From: Roseburia hominis
Lineage (GTDB): Bacteria; Bacillota; Clostridia; Lachnospirales; Lachnospiraceae
Length of the DNA stretch: 64,000 bases
Assembly: GCA_040702975.1 (NCBI GenBank)
Contig: CP159990.1
Span: 1,860,001-1,924,000, forward strand
Direction: 5' to 3'
Below the pieces are notes generated by a model. The model had not been told where the DNA came from and searched no databases. It worked only from the letters and a program-made list of their open reading frames with translations. The position numbers and the translations under genes were made by a program. This document shows, in pieces, positions 18,651-27,326 of the stretch (positions within the stretch are counted from its first letter, which is position 1; every line of letters starts with the position of its first letter).

Positions 18651-18761
18651 TTTATATTAATATAAAATCTATAAAATTGATTATATATTAAAACAATGAT
18701 ATTGTAAAGATAGATAAAAAATAATATAGAGCAATCACATAATTGTGAAAAATACACAATT
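18651..18761. promoter_or_regulatory. Divergent control region of the LysR and catabolic genes
   Basis: AT-rich gap containing TTTATATTAATATAAA (18651-18666, perfect 16-bp palindrome) and an AATTGTG (18741-18747) / CACAATT (18755-18761) inverted repeat with a 7-bp spacer. A possible promoter for the catabolic operon is TTGATT (18677-18682), 17 bp, TATTGT (18700-18705). Either dyad could be the LysR site; LysR boxes usually follow T-N11-A. This is inferred from position and symmetry only. Confidence 0.55.
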
Positions 18762-18885
18762 TTTATGAGCTGGCGCGGTAAATGGTTTTATCTGGAATGG
18801 AGGAAAAATCTGCCACAGAATTCAAACGATTGCCCTGGAAAATGAAACCTCAAAACTCAAATTTCAAGAAACGGAGGATTAGCAA

Positions 18886-20388
18886 ATGGAAATCAATGCA
18901 TTGTTGATGGACGAAAATGACAATGTAGTTACCTGTGTCAGAGAGGTAGCTACAGGAGAAAATGTAGTCTATCGCAAAGGTACAAAGGTGTGCAGCCTGG
19001 AAGCAAAAGAGACGATTCCATACTGTCACAAAGTTGCACTGGAAACGCTGGAGAACGGCGTGGATGTCATGAAGTACGGAGAACTGATCGGCAAGACCAA
19101 TACCCGCATAGAAAAGGGGTGTTGGGTTTCCCACGACAACATTTTCAGTGTTCCCAGAGATTATGACAGCGAATTAGTAGAAGAAACAGAGGAGGAAATG
19201 CCAAAGGTCGTTAAAACGAAGTCCGGCATGAAGTTCTGGGGCTACCGCAGGGCGGAAGGAAGGCCGGGGATCAGGAATCATGTGCTGATTCTGCCGGGGT
19301 GTGCCTGTGGAAGTGAAAGCGCTCGAATCGTTGCAAGCCAGGTGAAAGGAGCAGTCAATATCGTGTTCAATACAGGCTGTTCTGATGTGGCTGCCAACAC
19401 TGCCATGTCGCAGAAAATACTGACCGGATTTGCGTGCAATCCTAACGTTTACGGTGTAGTCATCATTGGACTCGGCTGTGAGACTGTTAATCATAAAATG
19501 CTTCGTGAAAAAATACAGGGCATGACCTCGAAGCCGGTCGTCTCTTTTGGAATTCAGGAAGAAGGCGGCACGTTAAAGACGATTGAAAAAGCGGTCCGTG
19601 CCGCAAGAGATATGGCGGCGCAGGCAGGTATGCAGCAAAAAGAATTGTTTGATATTTCCGAACTGCTTTTAGGAATTGAATGCGGCGGATCTGATGCAAC
19701 CTCCGGTATCGCTTCTAATCCGGCTGTGGGCGAGCTGAGCAATCTGCTGGTAGATCGCGGGGCGTCAACGATCATGAGTGAATCGATTGAATGGATCGGT
19801 GGCGAACATATCGTTGCAAAGCGGGCAGCGACTACCGCTATTCACAATGAGATCATAGAGGTGTGCAGAGCATATGAGGAGCATTTAAAATCGGCTGGTC
19901 AGGACTGCCGTGCAGGTCAGCCGACTCCGGGTAATAAAGCCGGCGGTCTCTCTACACTGGACGAAAAGAGTCTGGGCTGTATCCGCAAAGGCGGCACCCG
20001 TCCTGTAATGGAGGTATTAAAACAGGCCGAAAGACCGACTAAGACAGGAGCTCTGGTCATGGATACTGCCGGATATGACATCTCTTCTGTAACGTCCATG
20101 GTAGCAGGAGGATGTCAGGCAGTCATCTTCACCACCGGAAGGGGTACCCCTACCGGAAATGCTATCGTTCCTGTCCTCAAAGTCACTGCAAATGAAGTGA
20201 CCTACCGGAATATGGAGGACAATATGGATATCGATCTGTCAGCCATAATCCGTGGTGAAAAGACCTATCAGGAAATGGGTGAGGAATTATTGGAAGTAAT
20301 CGGAGAGATTTGTAACGGAAGACTTACAAAGGCGGAGGCGTATGGGTTCTCAGATATTGCAGTTGACCATGTATGCCGGTTTGTCTAA
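18886..20388 (+). CDS. UxaA-family (altronate/galactarate dehydratase-like) hydro-lyase
   Basis: 500 residues. It has an N-terminal SAF domain (about 1-95) followed by the large UxaA catalytic region (about 115-500) with GYRRAEGRPGIRNHVLILP, conserved cysteines in PGCACGS, NTGCSD, GLGCE and ECGGSDATSG, and GRGTPTGN near the C-terminus. Known members dehydrate altronate or galactarate or desulfonate sulfolactate, usually with an Fe centre. Here both domains are fused in one chain. No uronate-pathway genes are near, and the neighbours are a carboxylate carrier, an esterase and an enoate reductase, so the substrate is probably another hydroxy acid. Confidence 0.85.
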   Translation: MEINALLMDENDNVVTCVREVATGENVVYRKGTKVCSLEAKETIPYCHKVALETLENGVDVMKYGELIGKTNTRIEKGCWVSHDNIFSVPRDYDSELVEETEEEMPKVVKTKSGMKFWGYRRAEGRPGIRNHVLILPGCACGSESARIVASQVKGAVNIVFNTGCSDVAANTAMSQKILTGFACNPNVYGVVIIGLGCETVNHKMLREKIQGMTSKPVVSFGIQEEGGTLKTIEKAVRAARDMAAQAGMQQKELFDISELLLGIECGGSDATSGIASNPAVGELSNLLVDRGASTIMSESIEWIGGEHIVAKRAATTAIHNEIIEVCRAYEEHLKSAGQDCRAGQPTPGNKAGGLSTLDEKSLGCIRKGGTRPVMEVLKQAERPTKTGALVMDTAGYDISSVTSMVAGGCQAVIFTTGRGTPTGNAIVPVLKVTANEVTYRNMEDNMDIDLSAIIRGEKTYQEMGEELLEVIGEICNGRLTKAEAYGFSDIAVDHVCRFV

Positions 20389-20415
20389 TATGGAAGAAAC
20401 AGGAGGAATGAATTC

Positions 20416-21702
20416 ATGAATACACTCACGATATGTATTATTATTTGTATTCTGACAATGATCAGTTATGTTATTGGTAAAATCCCTATGGGGCTGACCG
20501 CGATGTTAAGTATGGTCGCTTTTGTGATTACCGGATGTCTGAATCCGGATACGGCAGTCGGATATTTTGGCAATACCAACGGGGTAATGATGCTTTCCAT
20601 GTTCGTTGTGGCAGCAGGATTTAATCGCACGCAGTTCGTAAAGCAGGTCGCATCAAGTGTGAACCACATCGCCAAGGGCTCTCTGACACGAGTGATGTTT
20701 GGGTATATGTTGATTACGATTATTCTTGCACAGTTCATTCAGAGCTCCGTTATCGTATATGGCATTATGGCTCCTATGATGATTGCAAGCTGTGATGAAT
20801 TGAAGATCAAACCTTCTAAAGTGTTGTTTCCTCTGGCGATGGCCAGCATAGCAACCATTTCGGTTCTTCCTCTGGGAAGCGGCGCCACGGTTTTCGCCGA
20901 GTTGAACGGATATTTGGAGGCAAATGCATACACAACGTATGCTGTGGGCCTGACCGATCCGATGAAGGCTCGTCTGCCTATGCTGATCGCCATTTTCATT
21001 TACTGTGTATTCTTTGCATGCAAGTTCAGCCCTGACAAAGAAGTTGTTGCTGTCAGCAATATTCAGACCCGTGAAGACAAACGGGAGCCACTGTCCCCCT
21101 TCAAGGAGCGTGCCGGTTACATTATCTTTATTCTGACTACTGTTGCCCTCATTTTCCAGCCGCAGCTTAATCTTCCGGTATGGGTAATCTGTCTGACGGG
21201 CGCCCTGGCTATGGTGTTGTTTGGCGTACTTTCTGAGAAAGAAGCAATCGGCGCAATCAATTGGCCTATGGCATTTTTATTCGTAGGCGCCCTCTCCATG
21301 GGCGGTGCGCTGACGGAAACCGGCGCCGGTGAAGTGGTCGGTGGTATTTTAGGTAACTTTGCAAATACCCTCAGCAATCCGTATCTGATTGGTTTTGTAT
21401 TCTTTGTCGTACCGTTCCTGCTGACTCAGGTCATGATGAACCGTACCGTAATGATTATTTTCATTCCGATTGCAATCCTGGCATGTAAGGCGATGAACGC
21501 CAATCCGATCGGCATCATCATTTTGGTTCAGGCTGCATGCCTAAGTTCCTTTATGACTCCGATGGCTACTCCGGCCATTCCGATGTGTATGGCCAGTGGT
21601 GGTTACGACCTGAAATCTATCATGAAGCAGTCACTGATTCCTGCGATCATACTTTGCGTTGTCTCTGTGTTCTGGATTATGACTGTATTTCCGATGTACT
21701 AA
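20416..21702 (+). CDS. SLC13/ArsB-CitM superfamily anion permease
   Basis: 428 residues, almost entirely hydrophobic, with about 11 membrane segments. It shows the internal repeat and re-entrant regions of the ion-transporter superfamily (PLGSGATVF in the first half, SSFMTPMATPAIPM in the second). Members import di- and tricarboxylates or related anions with sodium or protons. AGGAGG lies 8 nt before the ATG, 27 bp after the UxaA gene. Likely role: import of the acid used by this operon. Confidence 0.85.
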   Translation: MNTLTICIIICILTMISYVIGKIPMGLTAMLSMVAFVITGCLNPDTAVGYFGNTNGVMMLSMFVVAAGFNRTQFVKQVASSVNHIAKGSLTRVMFGYMLITIILAQFIQSSVIVYGIMAPMMIASCDELKIKPSKVLFPLAMASIATISVLPLGSGATVFAELNGYLEANAYTTYAVGLTDPMKARLPMLIAIFIYCVFFACKFSPDKEVVAVSNIQTREDKREPLSPFKERAGYIIFILTTVALIFQPQLNLPVWVICLTGALAMVLFGVLSEKEAIGAINWPMAFLFVGALSMGGALTETGAGEVVGGILGNFANTLSNPYLIGFVFFVVPFLLTQVMMNRTVMIIFIPIAILACKAMNANPIGIIILVQAACLSSFMTPMATPAIPMCMASGGYDLKSIMKQSLIPAIILCVVSVFWIMTVFPMY

Positions 21703-21720
21703 ATGGAAGGAGAAAATAAG

Positions 21721-23442
21721 ATGAAAATCAAAACATTTCCACAGGATATGAGCGTATTTGAGGTGGATCACGCCCAGCCGAGACGCTGCCTGGTTTCCGG
21801 GCTTTTTGAGGAAACCGTAGAGGTGAATGGGCAGAAGCGGATTTTTTATACATACATAAGTCCCGATCTTCTCTATAACAGCCCCTGCCTGGTGCTGGCT
21901 TTGTCAGATCATATTTCTGTGGCCGAATATTTGGAAAATAGTTTCTGGCTCCATTTCGCCAAAGAGCATCATATGTTCCTGCACATTCTGGTTCCCCAAA
22001 ATGAAGCGTGGGATCTGTCAGGGGGTGATGCGGATTACATGAATAAAGTTTATCTGCAGATCAATTCCCGAAGATTCTATGTGACCATGCAGGACAATAT
22101 CTATGCTGCCGGCATTGGAAATGGCGCTGCCATAGCCCAGCAGGCTGTTATGAAGATGAGCAGCGAATGGTCTGGCCTTGCTACGTTTGGAGATTTAGAT
22201 GATAGAGCGCTTCTGAACACAGAAGCAACTCACGGGGGAGAAGATACCGGAAAAACGGAGCTTGTCATCTCTGCCGCAAAGGTACAGGTCCCTGCCTGGA
22301 TGGCGTGGAGCGAGAATAAGGGCGCCAATGCCAAGGTATGTAATTATTGGAAAAAGATCAATCAGGTAGAGGACGAGATCTATTCCAACCGTTGGGCTGA
22401 TGAGATTTATTTCCCGTCAAAGATTTGTAAAAAGAGCCAGGTGAACGAAGAGAGCATTTCCCAGGTACGTGTGACAAATGGGTTTACCGGAGATGTCGAA
22501 CAGGAATTCTTCAGTGCAGTATGGGATTATATCAGCCTTGCCTGCCGTCACCGTGGTTTTGGAACGAAGATGCTTCGTTACCGGATCGACCCTGAAAAAT
22601 ATGGATTTACGTACCATACTATGGAGTATGATGGTTTTACACATAGCTGGTACGAATATGTGCCCGAGCAGGTGAAAACAAGCGGAAAACCGGTACCGCT
22701 GGTGGTATGTATGCATGGAAGAGGCGGGACTGCCGAGACTTTTATCAGCCTGTCCGGCATGAGCCATGTCGCAGAAGAGCGGGATTTTATCGTCGTATTT
22801 CCGGAGGCAGGCGTTTCCTCACAGCGTCCCGGCGGAATCCGAAATCTGCTGCTGTGGGATGGCAACTATGGAGATAAAAAAATAGATGATACCGGTTTTA
22901 TCCTGAAAATGATTGATGACGTCAAGGAACGCCATTTGGTGGATACGACCCGTGTGTACGCTTGCGGGCAGTCCAGCGGCGGTATGATGACATCGACCCT
23001 TGCAGTTAAGTATCCCGGGGTATTTGCCGCAGTTGCGCCCTGGTCAGCGCTGGTTAAGCCGGAGGACGAATTGATTCTTCCTGAAAAAATAGAGCCTGCA
23101 GTTCCGTTCCTGTTTCTGTTTGGAGAGAATGACTGGCTCTGTGTTGACCGCGAGAACGGACAGTTGGAATATCATGTGGCAGATAACATTGCAGCTTTTC
23201 TCAGGAATCTTATGAAGCTCTATCAGTTAGATGAAAAGCCTCTGCGTTATACTTGCGGTGAGATCAGTTATTATGTATATATGAATGCAAAGCGTGTTCC
23301 CATGCTTACCGTAGGCACGGTCAGAGAGATGTCCCATGCAAACTATCCAAGAGAGAGCTGGATTTCTTACGATGAGTTCCTGACCAGGTTCTCCAAACAG
23401 GAGGACGGCACTCTGCTCTATATGGGTGAGCCTGCGATGTAA
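21721..23442 (+). CDS. Esterase with tandem alpha/beta-hydrolase regions (PHB depolymerase/LpqC-like)
   Basis: 573 residues. The C-terminal half (about 300-573) is an alpha/beta-hydrolase with the oxyanion segment CMHGRGG, nucleophile elbow GQSSG (Ser418), Asp471 in GENDW and His539 in MSHANYP, giving a complete catalytic triad of the PHB depolymerase/feruloyl esterase type. The N-terminal half looks like a second, degenerate copy whose elbow reads GIGNG, with no serine. No signal peptide is seen, so action is intracellular. AAGGAG sets the ATG at 21721; an earlier ATG at 21703 abuts the permease stop. Likely job: hydrolyse an imported ester to feed the neighbouring enzymes. Confidence 0.78.
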   Translation: MKIKTFPQDMSVFEVDHAQPRRCLVSGLFEETVEVNGQKRIFYTYISPDLLYNSPCLVLALSDHISVAEYLENSFWLHFAKEHHMFLHILVPQNEAWDLSGGDADYMNKVYLQINSRRFYVTMQDNIYAAGIGNGAAIAQQAVMKMSSEWSGLATFGDLDDRALLNTEATHGGEDTGKTELVISAAKVQVPAWMAWSENKGANAKVCNYWKKINQVEDEIYSNRWADEIYFPSKICKKSQVNEESISQVRVTNGFTGDVEQEFFSAVWDYISLACRHRGFGTKMLRYRIDPEKYGFTYHTMEYDGFTHSWYEYVPEQVKTSGKPVPLVVCMHGRGGTAETFISLSGMSHVAEERDFIVVFPEAGVSSQRPGGIRNLLLWDGNYGDKKIDDTGFILKMIDDVKERHLVDTTRVYACGQSSGGMMTSTLAVKYPGVFAAVAPWSALVKPEDELILPEKIEPAVPFLFLFGENDWLCVDRENGQLEYHVADNIAAFLRNLMKLYQLDEKPLRYTCGEISYYVYMNAKRVPMLTVGTVREMSHANYPRESWISYDEFLTRFSKQEDGTLLYMGEPAM

Positions 23443-23490
23443 ATGAGTTTATCTCTGTCAAGGCAGAGTTTTAGATAACAGGAGGAAAAA

Positions 23491-25437
23491 ATGGAAAGAA
23501 AATATCCTAATTTATGTAAGCCGATTACGATAGGAAGAACCACTTTTCGTAACCGCATGTTTTCTGCGCCGATGGGTGGGACTGATATTACCAATGACGG
23601 CTGCATCGGACCAAAATCAACCGCATTTTATGAACTGAGAGGAAAAGGGGGAGCAGGCGCGGTGACTGTCAGTGAGTGCATGGTACACCCCCAGACAGAT
23701 GCTTCCCACGCATATCATCTGGATACGAAGATCTTGAATTCTCTGGCATCAGCGACCTATACGGCAGATGCGATCCGCCGTCACGGAGCAATCCCGAGTC
23801 TGGAACTTTCGCATTCCGGAATGTATGCGGGAACATATATGACGGATAAAAGCAAGCAGAAGACTATGAATCAGTGGGGGCCATCGGATACGGTCAGGCC
23901 TGACGGCGTTACGGTCAGGGCTCTGACGAAAGAAATGATCGATGAGATCACGGCTTCCTATAAGGAGGTGGCGTCTCTTGCAAAGAGAGCCGGATTTGAG
24001 ATGCTGATGGTGCATGGTGGACATGGCTGGCTCATCAATCAGTTTCTGTCCCCTTATTTTAATAAGAGGACAGATGAGTATGGCGGTTCCCTTGAGAACC
24101 GGTGCCGCTTTGCAATCCAGGTATTGAAGGCAGTAAGGGAAGCGGTCGGGCCGTTTTTCCCGATTGAATTCCGTTTCAGCGGATCCGAGCTGTTTGAGGG
24201 TGGTTACACACTGGAGGAAGGTGTGGAAATTGCGAAAATACTGGAGCCATACATTGACCTTTTGCATGTGTCGGCAGGAACGTATCAGAGGGGATTTGGC
24301 GATACCCACCCGTCCATGTTTAAAGAGCATGGCTGTAATGTTTATCTTGCAGCAGAGATTAAGAAACATGTTTCCATTCCGGTGGCTACCATTGGAGGCC
24401 TAAACAGCCCGGAACAATTAGAAGAGATTATCGCAGGCGGGAAGGCAGATGTAGTCTACATGGCGCGTGCGCTTTTGGCAGATCCGTTTCTCCCGAGAAA
24501 GGTCATGGAAAACCGGGATGAAGAGATTGTAAAATGTCTGCGCTGCTTTACCTGTATGGCAGAGCGGGCGGCAACTTCGACCAGAAGATGTACGGTCAAC
24601 CCGCTGATCGGGCGTGAGATGGAAGGTGACGAGGTGCTTCCGGCTCCGGTCAAAAAGAAGGTACTCGTCGCGGGAGGCGGCCCCGGAGGGCTGTATGCAG
24701 CTTATACGGCGGCGAGACGCGGTCATCAGGTAATTCTCTGTGAAAAGGAAGAAGAGCTGGGTGGTATCTTAAAGAGCGAACAGGCATTGCCATTTAAGCA
24801 TGAGATGTATGAGCTGGCCGGAACATATGCATTGCTGGCCCAAAAAGCCGGTGTGCAGATTTGCACTTCCACAGAAGTGACGCCGGAATATGTGGAAAAG
24901 GAAGCTCCGGATGCGCTGATCATTGCGGTCGGCTCTGAGCCGCTCATTCCTCCGATCAAAGGACTTAACGGCGAAAATGTCGTTGTGGTAAATAATTATT
25001 ATCTGGAAAAAGATAAAGTCTCCGATGATGTGGTCGTTTTTGGAGGCGGACTTGCCGGGTGTGAATGTGCGATCCATCTTGGCATGGAAGGAAAAAGGGT
25101 GCATTTGGTTGAGATGAGGGACGAATTGGCGCCGGATGCAAATGTCCGCCACCGTCCACTGCTTTTAAAGGAGATAGAAAAATATGTGACTGTACATACC
25201 GGATATCGCGGACTGGAAGTGACAGGGGAAGGCGTTCTGTGTGAAAATCGGGAAAAGGAACAGGTTCTGGTACCGGGCACCACTGTTATTTGCGCTCTGG
25301 GGCAGCGCTCCCGGACAAAAGTGGTGGAAAGTCTAAGAGACAGCGCGCCGTATACAGCCGTAATCGGCGATGCGTCGAGAGTCTCTACCATCACAAACGC
25401 TGTATACTGGGGATATCACGCTGCCCTTGACATTTAG
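23491..25437 (+). CDS. NADH:flavin oxidoreductase of the 2,4-dienoyl-CoA reductase/2-enoate reductase family
   Basis: 648 residues. It has an Old Yellow Enzyme FMN barrel (about 1-340; HGGHGWLINQFLSPYFNKRT is the family signature), four cysteines for a 4Fe-4S cluster (Cys349, 352, 355 and 367; the third spacing is two residues rather than the three usual in DCR), then an FAD/NAD(H) binding half (LVAGGGPGGLYAA near 390, VVFGGGLAGCECA). Relatives reduce enoates, dienoyl-CoAs, cinnamates or bile-acid enones in anaerobes. As last gene of the operon it probably reduces a C=C bond in the released or dehydrated acid. AGGAGG precedes the ATG. Confidence 0.88.
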   Translation: MERKYPNLCKPITIGRTTFRNRMFSAPMGGTDITNDGCIGPKSTAFYELRGKGGAGAVTVSECMVHPQTDASHAYHLDTKILNSLASATYTADAIRRHGAIPSLELSHSGMYAGTYMTDKSKQKTMNQWGPSDTVRPDGVTVRALTKEMIDEITASYKEVASLAKRAGFEMLMVHGGHGWLINQFLSPYFNKRTDEYGGSLENRCRFAIQVLKAVREAVGPFFPIEFRFSGSELFEGGYTLEEGVEIAKILEPYIDLLHVSAGTYQRGFGDTHPSMFKEHGCNVYLAAEIKKHVSIPVATIGGLNSPEQLEEIIAGGKADVVYMARALLADPFLPRKVMENRDEEIVKCLRCFTCMAERAATSTRRCTVNPLIGREMEGDEVLPAPVKKKVLVAGGGPGGLYAAYTAARRGHQVILCEKEEELGGILKSEQALPFKHEMYELAGTYALLAQKAGVQICTSTEVTPEYVEKEAPDALIIAVGSEPLIPPIKGLNGENVVVVNNYYLEKDKVSDDVVVFGGGLAGCECAIHLGMEGKRVHLVEMRDELAPDANVRHRPLLLKEIEKYVTVHTGYRGLEVTGEGVLCENREKEQVLVPGTTVICALGQRSRTKVVESLRDSAPYTAVIGDASRVSTITNAVYWGYHAALDI

Positions 25438-25467
25438 ATTTAAATATGAAGGAAAAAAGAGATTTAA

Positions 25468-26163
25468 CTATTCGCTAATGATTCTTCCATCGGTGGAAAT
25501 AATCACAATTTGCCAGGGAATCAGCCTGCCGCTTGCCTGGAGCGCTGTTTTCACGGCCTGTACCATACCGACGCAGCAGGGAACTTCCATGCGGACAATG
25601 GTCAGGCTCTGGATATCATTTTCCCGAAGAATCTCCGCAAGCTTCTCAGAGTAATCCACATGATCCAGTTTCGGACAGCCCACAAGCGTAATATGATCTT
25701 TGATAAAACGATTGTGGAAGTTTGCATAGGCATATGCCGTGCAGTCTGCGGCGATGAGCAGCTTTGCGCCGTCGAAATAGGGTGCGTTTACCGGCGCCAG
25801 CTTAATCTGGATGGGCCACTGGGACAGCTGGCTTTCCAGGGTAGGTGAAGCAGATTTATCTTGGTTTTCCCGCAGGATCTGCCTGGACTTTGTGCCGGGA
25901 CAGCCACAGGGCTGGGCTTCTTTTTTGGCGGCCTGTGCTGCTTTTACGGCAGCCTCATCGTAAGATGCGGCCTCGCGCTCCACAAAAGTGATTGCTCCCG
26001 TGGGGCAGGTAGGGAGACAATCGCCCAGACCGTCGCAGTAGTCGTCGCGCAGTAGCCTGGCCTTCCCGTCCACCATGCCGATGGCACCTTCGTGGCAGGC
26101 CGAGGCGCAGGCGCCGCAGCCGTTACATTTATTTTCGTCAATGTGAATGATTCTTCTTATCAT
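25468..26163 (-). CDS. 4Fe-4S ferredoxin-domain protein
   Basis: 231 residues. Two cluster motifs occur in the first 60 residues: CNGCGACASAC, then CDGLGDCLPTC, in a dicluster ferredoxin arrangement. A PCGCPG segment follows near 105, and the C-terminal domain has cysteines in ADCTAY, VGCPK and PCCVGM. Such proteins often sit beside Crp/Fnr regulators and hybrid cluster protein genes in anaerobes. Here the gene is divergent from the remains of a crp gene, with the intact crp 1.1 kb away. Probable role: electron transfer in a redox or nitrosative stress response; the partner enzyme is not in view. Confidence 0.85.
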   Translation of the reverse strand: MIRRIIHIDENKCNGCGACASACHEGAIGMVDGKARLLRDDYCDGLGDCLPTCPTGAITFVEREAASYDEAAVKAAQAAKKEAQPCGCPGTKSRQILRENQDKSASPTLESQLSQWPIQIKLAPVNAPYFDGAKLLIAADCTAYAYANFHNRFIKDHITLVGCPKLDHVDYSEKLAEILRENDIQSLTIVRMEVPCCVGMVQAVKTALQASGRLIPWQIVIISTDGRIISE

Positions 26164-26212
26164 ATGATGCTCCTCCTTTGTTTTGCTGCTCCGTCTTTGT
26201 GTACTGTTTTAT

Positions 26213-26258
26213 TTGCCATGCATGCCTGAAATAAGGTCCAGTGGCCCTCATTTTGGCG
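26213..26258 (+). repeat. Hairpin repeat with the AAGGTCC-type stem
   Basis: Starts TTGCCATGCATGCCTGAAAT and continues AAGGTCC-AGT-GGCCCT and CATTTTGG. This is the second stem variant of the interspersed family, slightly decayed (GGCCCT in place of GGACCT). It lies upstream of the ferredoxin gene. Confidence 0.65.
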
Positions 26259-26302
26259 TTCCAGTCCAAGTCTGCTAAACAGAAATGTATTTTGGCGGAG
26301 CG

Positions 26303-26510
26303 GCCTGTCATTTCTTGACTTTATGTGGTTATTATAGTATGACGTGAAGGAATATTCTGTTGTATTTACAACGAAAAGGGAAATTGTTATGAAGAAATAT
26401 TTGCCTGTTTTGAAAAATACAAAGCTTTTCAGGGAATTCTCGAGGAAGATAACAGGAGCCATTTTACCAGAAATAAGTATAAAATGACTGCTTCTTTGGA
26501 AAATATTATT
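26303..26510 (+). pseudogene. Internally deleted crp/fnr paralogue
   Basis: From 26303 to about 26452 this is close to 90% identical to the promoter and first codons of the intact crp/fnr gene at 27241-27390: shared start of transcription signals, GTTGTATTTACAAC dyad and codons MKKYLPVLKNTKLF. A 1-nt deletion after AAGCT then breaks the frame. The sequence next jumps to AACAGGAGCCATTTTACC, matching the last codons of the intact gene (AACAGGAACCATTTTTGCC). About 560 bp of the middle is gone. The remaining frame (26389-26487) encodes only 32 residues. Confidence 0.85.
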
Positions 26511-26527
26511 CCGAGAGGCAGTCATTT
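26482..26527. terminator. Terminator hairpin after the crp remnant
   Basis: AAATGACTGC (26482-26491) pairs perfectly with GCAGTCATTT (26518-26527), followed by TTTATTCT. It lies between the crp remnant and the convergent toxin gene and can serve both strands. With the remnant and the repeat copy it accounts for the 378-bp gap. Confidence 0.7.
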
Positions 26528-26541
26528 ATTCTACTCTTTGA

Positions 26542-26871
26542 TTAGATAATTCTTTTATAGTTTTGACCGTTGTACAGGAAACGCCTTACTTCCATAATCA
26601 GATCTGCGGGATTGTCATCAATCACCACATAGAAGATAGTGTAATTATCCACATATATGCGATAATATTTATACTTACGTTCTTTTATAGATTCATATGG
26701 CTCGAAGGATTCCGCTACAGGAAGTCGTTCGTGGATGGCTTTTTCTACTTTGTCTAATAGTGCATTTGCTGCTTGCGGATTTTTGAGTTTGTAGGTAATG
26801 TATGAAACCTTATCATCGAGGTCTTCATAGAAGAGCGGCAGATAGTTTAGTCGGTATTTCTTATTTGGCAT
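26542..26871 (-). CDS. RelE/ParE-superfamily toxin
   Basis: 109 residues with the RelE/ParE fold pattern: LPLFYEDLDDKVSYITYKLKNPQAA at the N-terminus, then YESIKERKYKYYRIYVDNYTIFYVVIDD and a final VRRFLYNGQNYKRII. RelE toxins cleave mRNA on the ribosome while ParE members poison gyrase; sequence alone does not decide. The start overlaps the antitoxin gene by 11 bp, the normal type II arrangement. Confidence 0.88.
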   Translation of the reverse strand: MPNKKYRLNYLPLFYEDLDDKVSYITYKLKNPQAANALLDKVEKAIHERLPVAESFEPYESIKERKYKYYRIYVDNYTIFYVVIDDNPADLIMEVRRFLYNGQNYKRII

Positions 26872-27121
26872 TTATCTTCCTCCGAAGATTTCCGAACACT
26901 TCATCATGACTCATACGTCTGGAATCGGTATCTGCAATTCTGTCCGCCTCATCTAATGCGGCTTCAACACCGTCTGTTAATCGAGAGTAAGCATCAAGGC
27001 TCAGTACAACCATAGAGCCATAACCATTTTTGGTCAGATATATTGGCTCTCCCTCATTGACGATTCTTTCAATCTCCGGGAATTTATTCCTTAAATCGGA
27101 AACAGGTCTGATTTGTATCAT
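26861..27121 (-). CDS. Phd/YefM-family antitoxin
   Basis: 86 residues. N-terminal Phd/YefM DNA-binding fold (IRPVSDLRNKFPEIERIVNEGEPIYLTKNG, split here as IRPVSDLRNKF and EGEPIYLTKNG, then SMVVLSLDAY), and a disordered acidic C-terminus that would bind the toxin. AAGGAGAG precedes the ATG. It probably represses its own operon by binding the 11-bp direct repeats upstream. Confidence 0.9.
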   Translation of the reverse strand: MIQIRPVSDLRNKFPEIERIVNEGEPIYLTKNGYGSMVVLSLDAYSRLTDGVEAALDEADRIADTDSRRMSHDEVFGNLRRKINAK

Positions 27122-27136
27122 ATGGCATCTCTCCTT

Positions 27137-27198
27137 ATCATAATTTTATCATAATTTTATAATGGTTTTATTGTATCGTATTATGCGGAGAAAAGCAA
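27137..27198 (-). promoter_or_regulatory. Toxin-antitoxin promoter and operator repeats
   Basis: On the minus strand TTGCTT (27198-27193), a 17-bp spacer and TACAAT (27175-27170) form a promoter. Downstream lie two directly abutting copies of ATCATAATTTT (27137-27147 and 27148-27158, plus-strand reading). An 11-bp period puts both on the same helix face, fitting side-by-side antitoxin dimers. Confidence 0.65.
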
Positions 27199-27240
27199 TA
27201 TAATTTTAAGGAATAAACTATAAGACAATCCTGAGCAATA

Positions 27241-27326
27241 GCCTGTCATTTCTTGACTTTATGTGGTTATTATAGTAGGGTGTAAAAGAATATTCTGTTG
27301 TATTTACAACGAAAAGAGGAATTGTT
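27241..27326 (+). promoter_or_regulatory. Promoter and candidate operator of the intact crp/fnr gene
   Basis: TTGACT at 27253-27258 is kept in both crp copies. The hexamer 17 bp downstream is TAGGGT here (27276-27281) but TATGAC in the remnant. GTTGTA-TT-TACAAC at 27297-27310 is a perfect dyad also preserved in the remnant (26359-26372), making it a good candidate for autoregulation by this family. Confidence 0.6.

Noticed and set aside
18886..20388. Altronate dehydratase of a hexuronate pathway
   Set aside because: The fold matches UxaA, but no uxaB, uxaC, kdgK or kdgA genes are near and the neighbours point to a different acid, so a specific name was not given.
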